DNA of 60,356 nucleotides, from positions 1 through 60,356 of the forward strand of contig NZ_CDSE01000085.1 in NCBI RefSeq assembly GCF_001373415.1, in the 5' to 3' direction. Source of the DNA: Paenibacillus dakarensis (GTDB lineage: Bacteria; Bacillota; Bacilli; Paenibacillales; Paenibacillaceae). This document shows, one piece after another, positions 9,075-18,262 of the stretch (position 1 is its first letter; each line of letters starts with the position of its first letter). A program made the position numbers and the translations under genes. Under the pieces are notes generated by a model. The model did no database searches, was not told where the DNA came from, and was given only the letters and a program-made list of their open reading frames with translations.

Positions 9075-9776
9075 TTACACAAGCACAGCTTCACGAACCG
9101 GTTCATGTGCCGGCGCCTCGGAAAAATGCTTCCAGGTGCGCAGCATAGCCAAATCATATTCAAGGAATTCTGCCAATAAACGCGAAACTGCCAGATAGAC
9201 CGGACTCGTCGTGGAAGCATTCAGTTCTCTGCACAGGGCAGGAATCCAGGTGAGCAGGTGCTCCTCCAGGAAGTTTATCTGAATATCAACCAGCTCCATC
9301 ACGCTGGCCTCGCAGTGTATGCTGTTAAGCATACGGTCATGCAGTACAGTCATAAATTCAAGCTCAATTGCCAAGTGATCGTCAGGCTCTCCGTTAACCT
9401 TCTTAAAAGCGACCCCAGCTGATGCGTAAACATCCGATAAATCCTGTGAACAGCAGGAGTAAGGAGAATAACGGGATTCAGCTAACGGACGATGCTTCGA
9501 ATGCAGTAATCTGTGATATTCCGTACTTTCCCTTTCACAGATTTGAACCAGTTCTTCCGGTGAACGGCCGATCAAATAATACCTTAATTCACGGCCTCCG
9601 CGGGTTAATTCCGCAGCCTTATTAATTCCGCTGCTTCGACTCCAATGTGCGACTAATGATAGTGTAGGCGAGTGGCCAATAAACTCGGTCAGCAGCTGAT
9701 AAATCGTTCCCCGATTTTCCAGCCACCTGTGACAAACGTCAGGTACCTCCAATGTATAAACAGATGATATCGCCAT
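9075..9776 (-). CDS. TorD/DmsD-family molybdoenzyme chaperone
   Basis: The 233-residue, mostly helical protein contains the family signature EPDDHLAIELEFM near residue 130. Chaperones of this family bind the leader or apo-form of DMSO-reductase-type enzymes and help insertion of the molybdenum cofactor. The context supports this: moaA is divergent, and a molybdopterin oxidoreductase lies 8.5 kb away. The ATG at 9776 was chosen for its SD AGGAGG, 6 bases upstream. A second in-frame ATG at 9860 also has an SD (AGGAG, 9 bases upstream), giving 28 more residues, so two forms are possible. An FNR-type site at 10015-10030 is correctly placed for anaerobic activation. The client enzyme is not known. 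Confidence 0.82.
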   Translation of the reverse strand: MAISSVYTLEVPDVCHRWLENRGTIYQLLTEFIGHSPTLSLVAHWSRSSGINKAAELTRGGRELRYYLIGRSPEELVQICERESTEYHRLLHSKHRPLAESRYSPYSCCSQDLSDVYASAGVAFKKVNGEPDDHLAIELEFMTVLHDRMLNSIHCEASVMELVDIQINFLEEHLLTWIPALCRELNASTTSPVYLAVSRLLAEFLEYDLAMLRTWKHFSEAPAHEPVREAVLV

Positions 9777-9987
9777 ATCGAACCTCCTAATGGTGACCTC
9801 TTGTTTGGATGTGATATCCTTCACAGTATATCGCAAATGACTGACCTTTGGTGAATTCATGAAAAATATCTCCTGAAACTTACAAAAATGTTCTGAAAGA
9901 ATTCTGAAAACGGGCTGCCACCCTAGGATGGCATATCCGTTCATTCAGGGCATATTTCTTAGGGGAGAATTATGTTCCTGTAACTAC

Positions 9988-10030
9988 AGTATAAGGTGAC
10001 TTGAAAACGGTTTCTGTGACCTTTTTCACA
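9988..10030 (-). promoter_or_regulatory. FNR/CRP-type box and -10 for torD-like gene
   Basis: TGTGA-CCTTTT-TCACA (10015-10030) is a perfect 5-6-5 palindrome matching the Bacillus Fnr consensus. On the minus strand a -10 hexamer TATACT (9988-9993) has its centre exactly 32 bp from the box centre, which puts the box near -41.5, the standard class II activator position. The rest of the 385-base gap (9777-10161) holds the long leader of the torD-like gene and the moaA promoter. Another TATAAT (10046-10051) on the plus strand may be a second promoter. Confidence 0.72.
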
Positions 10031-10092
10031 AATATTGGATTTATTTATAATTTGGACAATTCAAATTTAAAATGCTTTTACCCCTGTTTTCA

Positions 10093-10121
10093 TTGACTCC
10101 TACTCCCCCAATCGCTACAAT
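10093..10121 (+). promoter_or_regulatory. SigA-type promoter of moaA
   Basis: TTGACT (10093-10098), a 17-bp spacer and TACAAT (10116-10121). The FNR-type box lies over 100 bp upstream of the predicted start, so moaA may be expressed independently of it. Confidence 0.72.
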
Positions 10122-10161
10122 GTGACCTGACCATGTTAATTGGAAAGGGGTTTGGCGAAAG

Positions 10162-11175
10162 ATGAGACCAGGGATTGAACCGCTGACGGACTCCTTTGGA
10201 AGGATTCATGATTATATCCGAATATCGGTAACCGATCGCTGTAATCTGCGCTGTATATACTGCATGCCTGAAGAAGGAATGGAATTTCAGCCCCATGATG
10301 AAATCATGAGCTATGAGGAAATTGCTGCTGTTCTGCGGGTGCTTGCCCCTATGGGTGTATCGAAGGTGCGGTTAACCGGCGGTGAGCCACTCGTTCGCAA
10401 GGATCTGGAGTCGCTTGTTGCCATGATCTCCGCCATTGAGGGAATCCATGATATTTCGCTTACAACCAATGGACTCCTGCTGTCTACCAAGGCTCGGCTT
10501 CTGAAAGAGGCAGGTCTTAATCGAATTAATATCAGTCTCGATTCTCTTCAAGAAGCACGTTATTCCTCCATTACCCGAGGTGGAAAGGTGCAGAAGGTAC
10601 TGGAAGGCATTGAAGCCGCATACGAAGCCGGGCTTGATCCAATCAAGCTGAATATGGTGCTGATGAACGGCTTTAACGAGGATGAGATTCGGGATTTTGT
10701 AGCGCTGACTCTTGACCGCCCCCTTCACGTTCGTTTCATTGAATATATGCCTATCGGACAGGCTTCGGACGAATGGAGAAACACCTATATTCCGTTAAGT
10801 CATGTAACTGATATTTGCCGGGAAGCAGGCTGGTCCATTCAAGAGGATAAGGGGCCTGTCGGCAACGGTCCATCCCGTAATATGAAGATCCAGGGTGCTG
10901 CCGGAACGTTTGGGCTTATTCATCCGGTAAGTGATCATTTCTGCGACTCATGCAACCGGCTTCGGCTTACCGCCGACGGGCATATTAAAGCCTGCCTGTA
11001 CTGGTCCGATGAGTTTAACGTGCGCCGTGTTGCCCACGACCCGGAAGCAACGGCTGACCTGTTCCGTAAAGCGCTTGGCAGCAAGCCTCAAAACCATGAA
11101 ATGGCTCTCGCTCTGGAGAAAAAAGCACAGACTCATACACCTACCCAGCGGCGCATGTCGCAGATCGGAGGATAA
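10162..11175 (+). CDS. moaA: GTP 3',8-cyclase MoaA
   Basis: MoaA is a radical SAM enzyme that, with MoaC, turns GTP into cyclic pyranopterin monophosphate, the first step of molybdenum cofactor synthesis. The 337-residue sequence has the SAM-cluster motif CNLRCIYC near residue 28, the second cluster cysteines CDSCNRL near 265 plus a later Cys (IKACLY), and the C-terminal Gly-Gly needed for activity. Length is normal. SD AAGGGG is 11 bases from the ATG. It is divergent from the torD-like chaperone. Other mo-genes are not next to it, so the pathway must be completed elsewhere. A MOSC protein and a molybdopterin oxidoreductase lie within 10 kb. Confidence 0.96.
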   Translation: MRPGIEPLTDSFGRIHDYIRISVTDRCNLRCIYCMPEEGMEFQPHDEIMSYEEIAAVLRVLAPMGVSKVRLTGGEPLVRKDLESLVAMISAIEGIHDISLTTNGLLLSTKARLLKEAGLNRINISLDSLQEARYSSITRGGKVQKVLEGIEAAYEAGLDPIKLNMVLMNGFNEDEIRDFVALTLDRPLHVRFIEYMPIGQASDEWRNTYIPLSHVTDICREAGWSIQEDKGPVGNGPSRNMKIQGAAGTFGLIHPVSDHFCDSCNRLRLTADGHIKACLYWSDEFNVRRVAHDPEATADLFRKALGSKPQNHEMALALEKKAQTHTPTQRRMSQIGG

Positions 11176-11345
11176 ATGCCGGTGCTCAAGCGCGCATATA
11201 TTACACTTCGATTACATTTGAAAAAAATGGATAAAAGCTTAGGATATGGTTTGTATCCCCTTACAATGCGTGATACATTGAGTAGAGATATTTAGCTGTT
11301 CCGATCCCTATATGGATTGTACTCGGTTTGAAAGGGATGAACTAT

Positions 11346-12581
11346 TTGCAGGATATGAATAACAATCAGCTATCTTTAAATTCATTAAAACTATATAACT
11401 TTTTCATTTATGGGACCATGGTTATATTCACCGGGTTCTTTCAACTATACTTGCAAGATATCGGAATGAGCAAAGTGGAAATCGGAAGCCTGATGGCTAT
11501 CGCCCCTTTTGTATCTGTGTTCGCCAATCCTTTCTGGGGATATTGGAGCGACCGGGCAGCAAACATCAAACGGGTTCTCCTGATTATGATGACGGGTACA
11601 CTGCTGCTTGTACAATTTGTTTTTCAAGCAAGTACATACACCATGATTTATACGACCATGATTCTGTTCTACTTCTTCCAGACACCCATGTTCTCACAGA
11701 CGAACACCCTCATTCTGGGATATATTGATGGTACACAGCAGAAATTCGGATCTTTCCGGCTGTGGGGCTCACTTGGGTGGGCATTAACGGCAGTTGCCGC
11801 AGGACCTGTAATCGACAAGCTCGGATCGGGACGGATTTCCATCGTCTTTTCCGCGATGCTGATCATTGCCGCTGTATTCATGTTGTCTCTTCCAAATATC
11901 CAAAAGACAACCGGATCAGCTACCGTAAGTTTACGCGGCTTCAGCAAGATTTTTATGAATCCGTATTTTATCTGGTTTATCATCCTTGGCATTGTGGTCT
12001 CCATACCGAACACGATGAACAACACTTTCATGTCCCTGTATATTCTCGATCTCGGGGGCTCTAAACAGATGGTAGGTCTCGCTATCTTCTTCTCTTCGAT
12101 CTTTGAGGTAGCAATCTTCCTGCTCTGCGACCGTTATCTGAAACGTAAAATTAACGTAATGATTGGATGCCTGACTGTCGTAAGCCTGCTTTTCTCCCTG
12201 CGCTGGCTGCTTATGGCTGAAGCTTCTACGCCGCTTGAAGTTGTGTTTATTCAGATACTGCACTGCATTACCTTTGGCGGTTACTTCTACGTTGGCACCC
12301 AACTGACCATGCTGTTCGTGCCACGGGAGTACCGCGCTTCAGGCCAAGCCGTTTACACCTTATCCTGGAGCGGCATATCTGGTGTGATTGGCGGTATCAC
12401 CGGTGGTTGGATGTTCCAGAACTTCGGTGCCCAAACGATGTACCGCACAGGAATGATGCTGGCCCTCATCGGTGCAATAGGCTTCGGCGGGATGTGGTAT
12501 ATGCTTCGCAAGCAGGAATACAGTCTGACTACAGTTGACGAAAGCGAAGATTATGAGGATGAACCTTACTCCGGCAACTAG
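11346..12581 (+). CDS. MFS transporter, MFS_1-like type
   Basis: The protein of about 411 residues has twelve predicted membrane helices. The segment between helices 2 and 3 (PFWGYWSDR) resembles the MFS loop motif, and the overall sequence recalls the MFS_1-like group related to nucleoside/H+ symporters and PPP-type transporters. The C-terminal tail is acidic. The start is uncertain: TTG at 11346 has AAAGGG 9 bases upstream; TTG 11328, ATG 11337 and ATG 11355 are also in frame. The gene stands alone between moaA and a strong terminator. Substrate cannot be told. Confidence 0.8.
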   Translation: MQDMNNNQLSLNSLKLYNFFIYGTMVIFTGFFQLYLQDIGMSKVEIGSLMAIAPFVSVFANPFWGYWSDRAANIKRVLLIMMTGTLLLVQFVFQASTYTMIYTTMILFYFFQTPMFSQTNTLILGYIDGTQQKFGSFRLWGSLGWALTAVAAGPVIDKLGSGRISIVFSAMLIIAAVFMLSLPNIQKTTGSATVSLRGFSKIFMNPYFIWFIILGIVVSIPNTMNNTFMSLYILDLGGSKQMVGLAIFFSSIFEVAIFLLCDRYLKRKINVMIGCLTVVSLLFSLRWLLMAEASTPLEVVFIQILHCITFGGYFYVGTQLTMLFVPREYRASGQAVYTLSWSGISGVIGGITGGWMFQNFGAQTMYRTGMMLALIGAIGFGGMWYMLRKQEYSLTTVDESEDYEDEPYSGN

Positions 12582-12598
12582 TTAATATAAAACAGGAC

Positions 12599-12640
12599 AA
12601 GGCCCGAAAAGCCACCCATCAGAGGGGCTTTTCGGGCCTT
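12599..12640. terminator. Bidirectional terminator between MFS gene and glnS
   Basis: AAGGCCCGAAAAGCC (12599-12613) pairs perfectly with GGCTTTTCGGGCCTT (12626-12640), between convergent genes. Confidence 0.85.
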
Positions 12641-12673
12641 ATTTGTTAAGTCTTGTATCACATGCAATTGCGA

Positions 12674-14407
12674 CTAAGATTTCTTCGGCAGCTGGAATGA
12701 GCTCTTCAAGGAAACGATACGGTTAAACACCGGGCGTCCTGGTTCTGAATACTTGGAATCTACATTGAAGTATCCATGGCGGAAGAACTGGAATTTATCC
12801 TGCGGCTTGGCATCCATCATATTCCGTTCAACAAAGCCTTGGACAATCTGGAGAGAATTCGGATTCACAGAGTCAAGGAATGTCTTCTCCGGAGCCTCAG
12901 TACCCTCGTCTCCCGAAGTCACATCTCCTGCAACCTCCTGCTCCACTTCCACTTCCTCATCCACCTCTTCATCATTAATGAGAGGCTCGAACAGGCGGAA
13001 TTCAGCAGGTACAGCCTGAGTTGCTTCTACCCAGTGAATTGTCCCCTTCACCTTGCGGCCCGTAAATCCGGTTCCGCTCTTTGTCTCCGGATCATACGTG
13101 CAGTGAATTTCAACGACCTTTCCGTTCTCATCCTTAATCACATCATTGCACTTGATGAAATAAGCATGCTTCAGGCGAACCTCATTGCCAGGGAACAGCC
13201 GGAAATACTTGCTCGGCGGCTCCTCCATAAAGTCTTCCTGTTCGATATATATTTCACGCGAGAACGGGATTTGACGTACACCCATCTCCGGATTTTCCGT
13301 ATTATTCTCAGCATCCAGCCATTCTACCTGTCCTTCAGGGTAGTTGGTAATGACTACCTTGAGCGGATCCAGCACAGCCATCGTCCGCGGAGCTTTCAGC
13401 TTCAGATCCTCGCGGATAAAGTGCTCCAGCACCTGACGGTCCACTTGACCGTATGCTTTGGAGATCCCTGTCTCATAAACAAAATTACGGATCGCATCCG
13501 GTGTATATCCAAGGCGGCGAAGACCCGAGATCGTCGGCATACGAGGATCGTCCCAGCCATCCACATATTTCTCATCGACGAGCTGCTTGAGTTTACGCTT
13601 GCTTGTCACCGTCTGAGCTACATTCAAGCGGCCAAATTCATACTGATGCGGCGTGCTCGGCATCTCACATTCTGCGATAACCCAATCATAGAAGGGGCGC
13701 TGATCCTCAAATTCAAGCGAACAGAGGGAGTGTGTAATCCCTTCAATCGCATCCTCAATCGGGTGTGCAAAAGCATACATCGGATAAATGCACCATTTGT
13801 CCCCTGTATTATGATGATGCGTATGAGATATCCGATAGATGACCGGATCACGGAGATTGATGTTCGGTGAGGACATATCGATTTTGGCACGAAGAACGCG
13901 TTCCCCATTGGCGAACTCGCCTGCACGCATCCGCTCGAACAGATCAAGGTTCTCTTCCACGCTGCGGTCACGGTACGGGCTGTTCTGTCCAGGCTCAGTC
14001 AGCGTTCCGCGGTTGGCACGGATTTCATCTGCTGACTGGTCGTCCACGTACGCTTTGCCCTTCTTGATCAGAAGAACTGCACGGTTATACATTTCATCAA
14101 AATAGTCCGATGCAAAACGAAGCTCTGCCCAGTCATACCCGAGCCACTTCACATCTTCTTTAATGGAATTGACATATTCCACATCTTCCTTCACCGGATT
14201 CGTATCATCAAACCGCAGGTTCGTCTTGCCGCCGAACTCGGCTGCCAAGGCAAAGTTAATCCAGATCGCCTTTGCATGACCGATATGAAGGTAACCGTTC
14301 GGCTCGGGCGGAAAGCGGGTTACGATTTCTTTTACTTTACCGGATTTCAGGTCTTCAGTAATGATATTTTTAATAAAGTTGGAGGGTGTTGCAGGATGGT
14401 TCTCCAC
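12674..14407 (-). CDS. glnS: Glutaminyl-tRNA synthetase
   Basis: This cytoplasmic class I enzyme charges tRNA-Gln directly with glutamine. The HIGH motif is intact (YLHIGHAKA, near residue 43) and a KMSKS-like VTSKRKL lies near 270. The N-terminal [12 protein letters not shown] and RFDDTNP segments are typical of GlnRS/GluRS. An acidic insertion of about 35 residues (about 475-512 of 577) sits in the C-terminal anticodon-binding region. GTG at 14407 was chosen since AAAGG lies 9 bases upstream; TTG at 14416 overlaps that SD. Bacillus usually makes Gln-tRNA by the GatCAB route, so glnS points to Paenibacillus-like ancestry. No T-box leader was recognised. Confidence 0.95.
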   Translation of the reverse strand: MENHPATPSNFIKNIITEDLKSGKVKEIVTRFPPEPNGYLHIGHAKAIWINFALAAEFGGKTNLRFDDTNPVKEDVEYVNSIKEDVKWLGYDWAELRFASDYFDEMYNRAVLLIKKGKAYVDDQSADEIRANRGTLTEPGQNSPYRDRSVEENLDLFERMRAGEFANGERVLRAKIDMSSPNINLRDPVIYRISHTHHHNTGDKWCIYPMYAFAHPIEDAIEGITHSLCSLEFEDQRPFYDWVIAECEMPSTPHQYEFGRLNVAQTVTSKRKLKQLVDEKYVDGWDDPRMPTISGLRRLGYTPDAIRNFVYETGISKAYGQVDRQVLEHFIREDLKLKAPRTMAVLDPLKVVITNYPEGQVEWLDAENNTENPEMGVRQIPFSREIYIEQEDFMEEPPSKYFRLFPGNEVRLKHAYFIKCNDVIKDENGKVVEIHCTYDPETKSGTGFTGRKVKGTIHWVEATQAVPAEFRLFEPLINDEEVDEEVEVEQEVAGDVTSGDEGTEAPEKTFLDSVNPNSLQIVQGFVERNMMDAKPQDKFQFFRHGYFNVDSKYSEPGRPVFNRIVSLKSSFQLPKKS

Positions 14408-14599
14408 GTTAATCAACCTTTCGTCCTGTATATTGTCTCTATTCCTGTATAAACGAGTTTCTTTTAAATATACCTGTATCGCCCGGATTGTTCAAGGAAT
14501 CCGCAGGGATTGGCGCGTAATGAAGCATGCAATATATGATTCCGTTCTTTAATTCGACAAAATAGGGAAAATCATGTGCCCGAGTTGAAAAAAACGGCT

Positions 14600-14628
14600 T
14601 TGACGAAGACTTTTTTATAGGTTAGCAT
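14600..14628 (+). promoter_or_regulatory. Promoter of DUF2164-GNAT operon
   Basis: TTGACG (14600-14605), a 17-bp spacer and TAGCAT (14623-14628). The -10 matches the consensus at 4 of 6 positions. Confidence 0.55.
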
Positions 14629-14664
14629 GGAAGAAAATAGCGAATAGGAGGTCCGTCTAACCCG

Positions 14665-14919
14665 ATGAAACCTATGAAATTCCCAAAAGAGCAGCGTGAG
14701 CTTCTAATCGAGCAGATTCAGGAATATTTTGAAGTCGAACGCGGTGAAACGCTTGGACATTTAGCGGCTGACAACATGCTGGATTTCTTCATGGCCCAAA
14801 TAGGTCCCCATGTATATAATCAAGCTCTGGATGACTGCAGACAATTAGTTACCCAGCGGATGGTCTCCATAGAGGAGGATATCTACGCGCTGGAGCAAAA
14901 AATAAAGCCCACACGCTAA
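14665..14919 (+). CDS. DUF2164 family protein
   Basis: The 84-residue protein matches the DUF2164 pattern: a basic KFPKEQRELL start, EYFEVERGE, LAADNMLDFFM and GPHVYNQAL. It is small, soluble and helical, and its function is unknown. SD AGGAGG is unusually far (about 13 bases) from the ATG, but no better in-frame start is visible. A GNAT acetyltransferase follows after 13 bases, so the two are probably one transcript ending at the terminator at 15494-15538. Confidence 0.85.
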   Translation: MKPMKFPKEQRELLIEQIQEYFEVERGETLGHLAADNMLDFFMAQIGPHVYNQALDDCRQLVTQRMVSIEEDIYALEQKIKPTR

Positions 14920-14932
14920 AAGGAGTTGAATT

Positions 14933-15481
14933 ATGTTTACATACGTCTTGGATGCTCATGTAGAACTGCGTCCGCTTGCACCCGAGCATGCTCGCGCTCT
15001 TTTTGAACTAACCGACCGGTCACGCGACCGTCTTCGTCAATGGCTTCCATGGGTCGATTCCGTAACGGAGGTAGAACATAGTGCCAACTATATTAGAGGA
15101 GCTATGAAGCAAGCCGCCGACAACGGAGGCTTCTCAGCAGGAATCTGGGTCCGTGAGGAGCTGGCTGGAACGATCTCCTTCCACGAAATCGATTGGAACA
15201 ACCGGTCTGTCGGCATCGGTTATTGGCTGGATAAGGAATTTCAGGGACAGGGGCTTGTTACGAGTGCCTGCCGGGCTTTCACAGATCATGCGCTTATGCG
15301 GATGGGCTTAAATCGGGTGGAAATTCGCTGTGCAACAACGAACCGCCGCAGCCGGGCGATCCCGGAACGTCTGGGCTTCGTCCTCGAGGGAATCATCCGC
15401 GAAGCAGAGAAGCTGCCTCAAGGGTATGTGAATCACGCCGTATATGGCATGATTCGCAGTGAATGGATACGAATGAGATAG
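14933..15481 (+). CDS. GNAT acetyltransferase, RimJ/RimL (YdaF-like) type
   Basis: The 182-residue GNAT protein has the RimL-type N-terminus (LRPLAPEHA), a WLPWVDS segment and the acetyl-CoA loop KEFQGQGLVT near residue 103, then the RVEIRCATTNRRSRAIPERLGF region in which Asn and Ser are usual. This subgroup transfers acetyl groups from acetyl-CoA to N-termini of ribosomal proteins or to small molecules. It is co-directional with the DUF2164 gene. Length is normal. The acceptor substrate is unknown. Confidence 0.88.
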   Translation: MFTYVLDAHVELRPLAPEHARALFELTDRSRDRLRQWLPWVDSVTEVEHSANYIRGAMKQAADNGGFSAGIWVREELAGTISFHEIDWNNRSVGIGYWLDKEFQGQGLVTSACRAFTDHALMRMGLNRVEIRCATTNRRSRAIPERLGFVLEGIIREAEKLPQGYVNHAVYGMIRSEWIRMR

Positions 15482-15493
15482 ATCAAAACCAGA

Positions 15494-15538
15494 TGAAGCA
15501 TGCCCCCTCTCCTTTATTGAAGATTGGGGCATGCTTCA
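15494..15538. terminator. Bidirectional terminator between GNAT and MOSC genes
   Basis: TGAAGCATGCCCC (15494-15506) pairs perfectly with GGGGCATGCTTCA (15526-15538), between convergent genes. Confidence 0.8.
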
Positions 15539-15545
15539 CTTGTTA

Positions 15546-16193
15546 CTACAGTTGATCCAGCCAACCCTTAAACTTGGCACGTACGCTTTCTGCCAGAGCC
15601 TCAAGCTCCAGCATTCGGCGAAGTGACTCCTCATCTTTTTTTCCATGCGTAAGCAGCTTTAGAATCTCAAGAACCGTTACCTGTGCAGGATCAGATTTTA
15701 GGGGTACAAGCATAGAACCCGCAGATATATGTCCCTCTTTAAGCACCCGTAAATAGAAACCGCTGTAGCCTGTTGACAGGACCCGGGCAGGCATATCCTT
15801 CACACCGTGCTTCTGTGAGAGCTTGAAACAGGGGTAGCGGGGCTGGCTCACTTGCACAACTGCCTCACCCACCTGGTATACATCACCGATGTATACCTGA
15901 TCCTCCAGCAGGCCGCTCACTGTGAGATTCTCTCCGAATGAGGCATGCTCCATCTTCTTTCCCAAGGTATGCTCCCAGTACGCATAATGCTCAAAAGGAT
16001 ATACACAGACGGCTTTATCCGGACCGCCGTGATGCACAAGATCGGCTTGTCCGTCCCCTTCAAGCTGAGTGCAGCTTAGGAACACCGGGCCCTGAACCGG
16101 CTGCTTATAAATACCCGTTGATAATTCTTTTCCGAGATAATCGACTGTAATCGGTTTACCAACATTCAAGGAGACAATCTGTGCAGATTCCAT
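15546..16193 (-). CDS. MOSC domain protein (YiiM/YflK-like)
   Basis: The 215-residue protein has a MOSC domain with the typical HHGGPDKAVCVYP segment near residue 55, FGENL near 85 and the conserved Cys in QPRYPCFKLS near 115, followed by a small C-terminal helical part as in YiiM. MOSC proteins bind molybdenum cofactor or its sulfur and act as molybdoenzymes, for example in reducing N-hydroxylated compounds. SD GGAGG lies 5 bases before the ATG at 16193; an ATG four codons upstream is in frame but overlaps the SD. A role in the nearby molybdenum genes is inferred only from proximity. Confidence 0.88.
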   Translation of the reverse strand: MESAQIVSLNVGKPITVDYLGKELSTGIYKQPVQGPVFLSCTQLEGDGQADLVHHGGPDKAVCVYPFEHYAYWEHTLGKKMEHASFGENLTVSGLLEDQVYIGDVYQVGEAVVQVSQPRYPCFKLSQKHGVKDMPARVLSTGYSGFYLRVLKEGHISAGSMLVPLKSDPAQVTVLEILKLLTHGKKDEESLRRMLELEALAESVRAKFKGWLDQL

Positions 16194-16252
16194 GCTTACC
16201 TCCATGTGTTTTTTAATAACAATATAGCTCAGAAACAGAATTATTAACTATG

Positions 16253-16747
16253 CTATATAAAGCAGCTCATTAATATATCGTCCACATAATGCCCATCCAC
16301 GAAAAATTCCCGCTCTAACCGTCCCTCTTCATGGAATCCGCATTTCTTGTAAAAAGCCACAGCACCCGGGTTACTGGAAAGCACCCTCAGTCTCAGCTTC
16401 GTTTTATGCTGCAGCCGCGCCAGATCCTTAACCGCCTGCATAAGCCGGCGTCCAAGACCCTGCCGCTGGTATGCAGGATGAATTGCAATATTCAGCTCAA
16501 GCACATGTTCGTTACTCTCAAGGCTGGTTGGTGTCCGAAATCCAATGTATCCGCACACATCCTCTTCACAAACCGCCAGCAGCTGTGAGCCGGGAGGACT
16601 GTGCAGGAGAAAGCTGTCTCTGGATTTCCAGTGAAGCGGGGCCGGTGTCGTATTCTTGTCCCATACGAGGTCATCGAGCTCCATTACCTTGGACGCATCC
16701 TTCATTTCGGAGAATCGAATCGTTACGGTCTGTTGACTGGTACTCAT
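16253..16747 (-). CDS. GNAT-family N-acetyltransferase
   Basis: The 164-residue protein carries the acetyl-CoA loop YQRQGLGRRLM near residue 103 and the C-terminal SNPGAVAFYKKCGF segment typical of small GNAT enzymes. ATG at 16747 was chosen because GAGGG lies 8 bases upstream; the in-frame ATG two codons earlier is too close to that SD. It lies between the MOSC gene and an MFS gene on the same strand, with gaps of 59 and 69 bases. The acceptor is unknown. Confidence 0.87.
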   Translation of the reverse strand: MSTSQQTVTIRFSEMKDASKVMELDDLVWDKNTTPAPLHWKSRDSFLLHSPPGSQLLAVCEEDVCGYIGFRTPTSLESNEHVLELNIAIHPAYQRQGLGRRLMQAVKDLARLQHKTKLRLRVLSSNPGAVAFYKKCGFHEEGRLEREFFVDGHYVDDILMSCFI

Positions 16748-16816
16748 CGTCATATCCCTCGTTTCGATAACATTCTTCCTTCATTATATCAGCTTAGCTT
16801 CCGCCTTGCCCGCCAA

Positions 16817-18061
16817 CTATGCAGCCATTCTACCGTTCGTGGAATACGGATCGTTCTTGCTCAGCCTTGCATGAAGGATAAAGGAAAGGAGCGACATTCC
16901 TGCTATGGCTACGGCCAACCACGCTACAGGTATCAAGCCCCCGCTGTCATACAGCGTTCCCATTGCATAAGGTCCAATCACCCGTCCTACCGAGCCCATT
17001 CCTCCGGCGACCCCAATGTAGAACGGCGCGGATTTTCCGGCGCGATCAGCAATATACGCAGGTATGGCTGGCGACACCAGCATTTCGCCGAGCGTACCGA
17101 GCACCATAGCCAGAACAAAGCCCGGATAGCTATGCAGCACCACAATAACCAGGTATGCCGCCGTATAAAACACAGCGCTCATCGTCATCTGGGCCGTATC
17201 CGTACGGGCAAACCAGCGTTTGATTACAGTGTTCAGCGGTTGGGCTATAAAGATCAGGATCCCGTTGATGGTCCACAAATAACTGAATGCGGTCTTGGGC
17301 ATCCCCTCTGATATCAGAAAAGGCGAAACGCCCGTATGCCATACCGAGAGCCCAAACCACATAAAGAGTGAGCCAAATCCCAGGAATAAATAGATTCGTA
17401 TATTACCCAAGAGAGCCCAAACACCCGGTCCGTCCGGGGAAGGTGCACTTGCTTTCACTTTCGGATGATGTCCCTCCTGCTCCACGGCTTCGGAACCGCT
17501 GATTCTTGTTAAATAGACCAGGAAGAACATCGCAAAGCCAAACGAGGTTAGTCCGTTCGCCACAAAACTGAGGTGATAGGAAATTTCGGCCAAAACACCA
17601 CTAAGCGCTGTTCCAAGCGCAATCCCGAGATTGTTGGCGACATAAATGACATTAAACAATTCCCCCCGGCGATCTGCAAAACGAAACCCGATGAAAGCCT
17701 GAATCGCCGGCAGAGAGACCGAATTACAAAACCCGATAAATAACATCATCGGAAGCAAAAGCGGCCAGAAGCCGTTAATGAACGGTAGCGAGAACAGCCC
17801 CAGTGCATTCAGCACAAGCGAGCCTACTATCAGTTTCTTCACGCCCAAGCGATGGTACAATGCCCCGCCAAGCAATTGTCCTCCGATGCCGCCCAGCGAT
17901 TGGAGCAGTATAACAAGTCCCGCATCCTGCATACTGCGCCCTAACTCATCAAATACATACATCGTTGTCAGCGGCCACATCAGCGAGCCGCCGGCGGAAT
18001 TCACGAGACTTGCTGCAAGAAAACCCTTTACTTCCTTAGGATACTGCTGTAAAAATTTCAT
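16817..18061 (-). CDS. MFS efflux-type transporter
   Basis: The 414-residue protein has twelve predicted membrane helices. Residues 1-15 are hydrophilic (MKFLQQYPKEVKGF) and helix 1 begins soon after. The loop LYHRLGVKK between helices 2 and 3 matches the basic MFS motif, and a charged loop (EQEGHHPKVKAS) divides the two halves. Drug or metabolite efflux is likely. ATG at 18061 was chosen because GGAG stands 6 bases upstream; the frame stays open 25 codons further without a good SD. No operon partner is evident. Confidence 0.85.
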   Translation of the reverse strand: MKFLQQYPKEVKGFLAASLVNSAGGSLMWPLTTMYVFDELGRSMQDAGLVILLQSLGGIGGQLLGGALYHRLGVKKLIVGSLVLNALGLFSLPFINGFWPLLLPMMLFIGFCNSVSLPAIQAFIGFRFADRRGELFNVIYVANNLGIALGTALSGVLAEISYHLSFVANGLTSFGFAMFFLVYLTRISGSEAVEQEGHHPKVKASAPSPDGPGVWALLGNIRIYLFLGFGSLFMWFGLSVWHTGVSPFLISEGMPKTAFSYLWTINGILIFIAQPLNTVIKRWFARTDTAQMTMSAVFYTAAYLVIVVLHSYPGFVLAMVLGTLGEMLVSPAIPAYIADRAGKSAPFYIGVAGGMGSVGRVIGPYAMGTLYDSGGLIPVAWLAVAIAGMSLLSFILHARLSKNDPYSTNGRMAA

Positions 18062-18262
18062 CTGTCTCTCCGTATCTCGTAAAATTAAATATATAATAAA
18101 TAAAATAGAAACGCCGTTTTTCGATCCACTCAACATGGCGAAAGAGCGTTTCTACTTGTACGCATATCATGAGCATTTTGCAAAAGGCTGAAAATTATAT
18201 AGTCCGACATACAGTATTACTCAATTCAGCCTTCCAGGCAAGTAATTTAGTCATGCTACATT

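Noticed and set aside
12776..13870. Long open frame (364 codons) on the plus strand opposite glnS
   Set aside because: glnS on the minus strand has intact catalytic motifs; the antisense frame has no SD or recognisable domain.
14408..14599. Possible T-box leader before glnS
   Set aside because: The conserved T-box sequence (AGGGTGG-type) and specifier structure are not visible on the minus strand.
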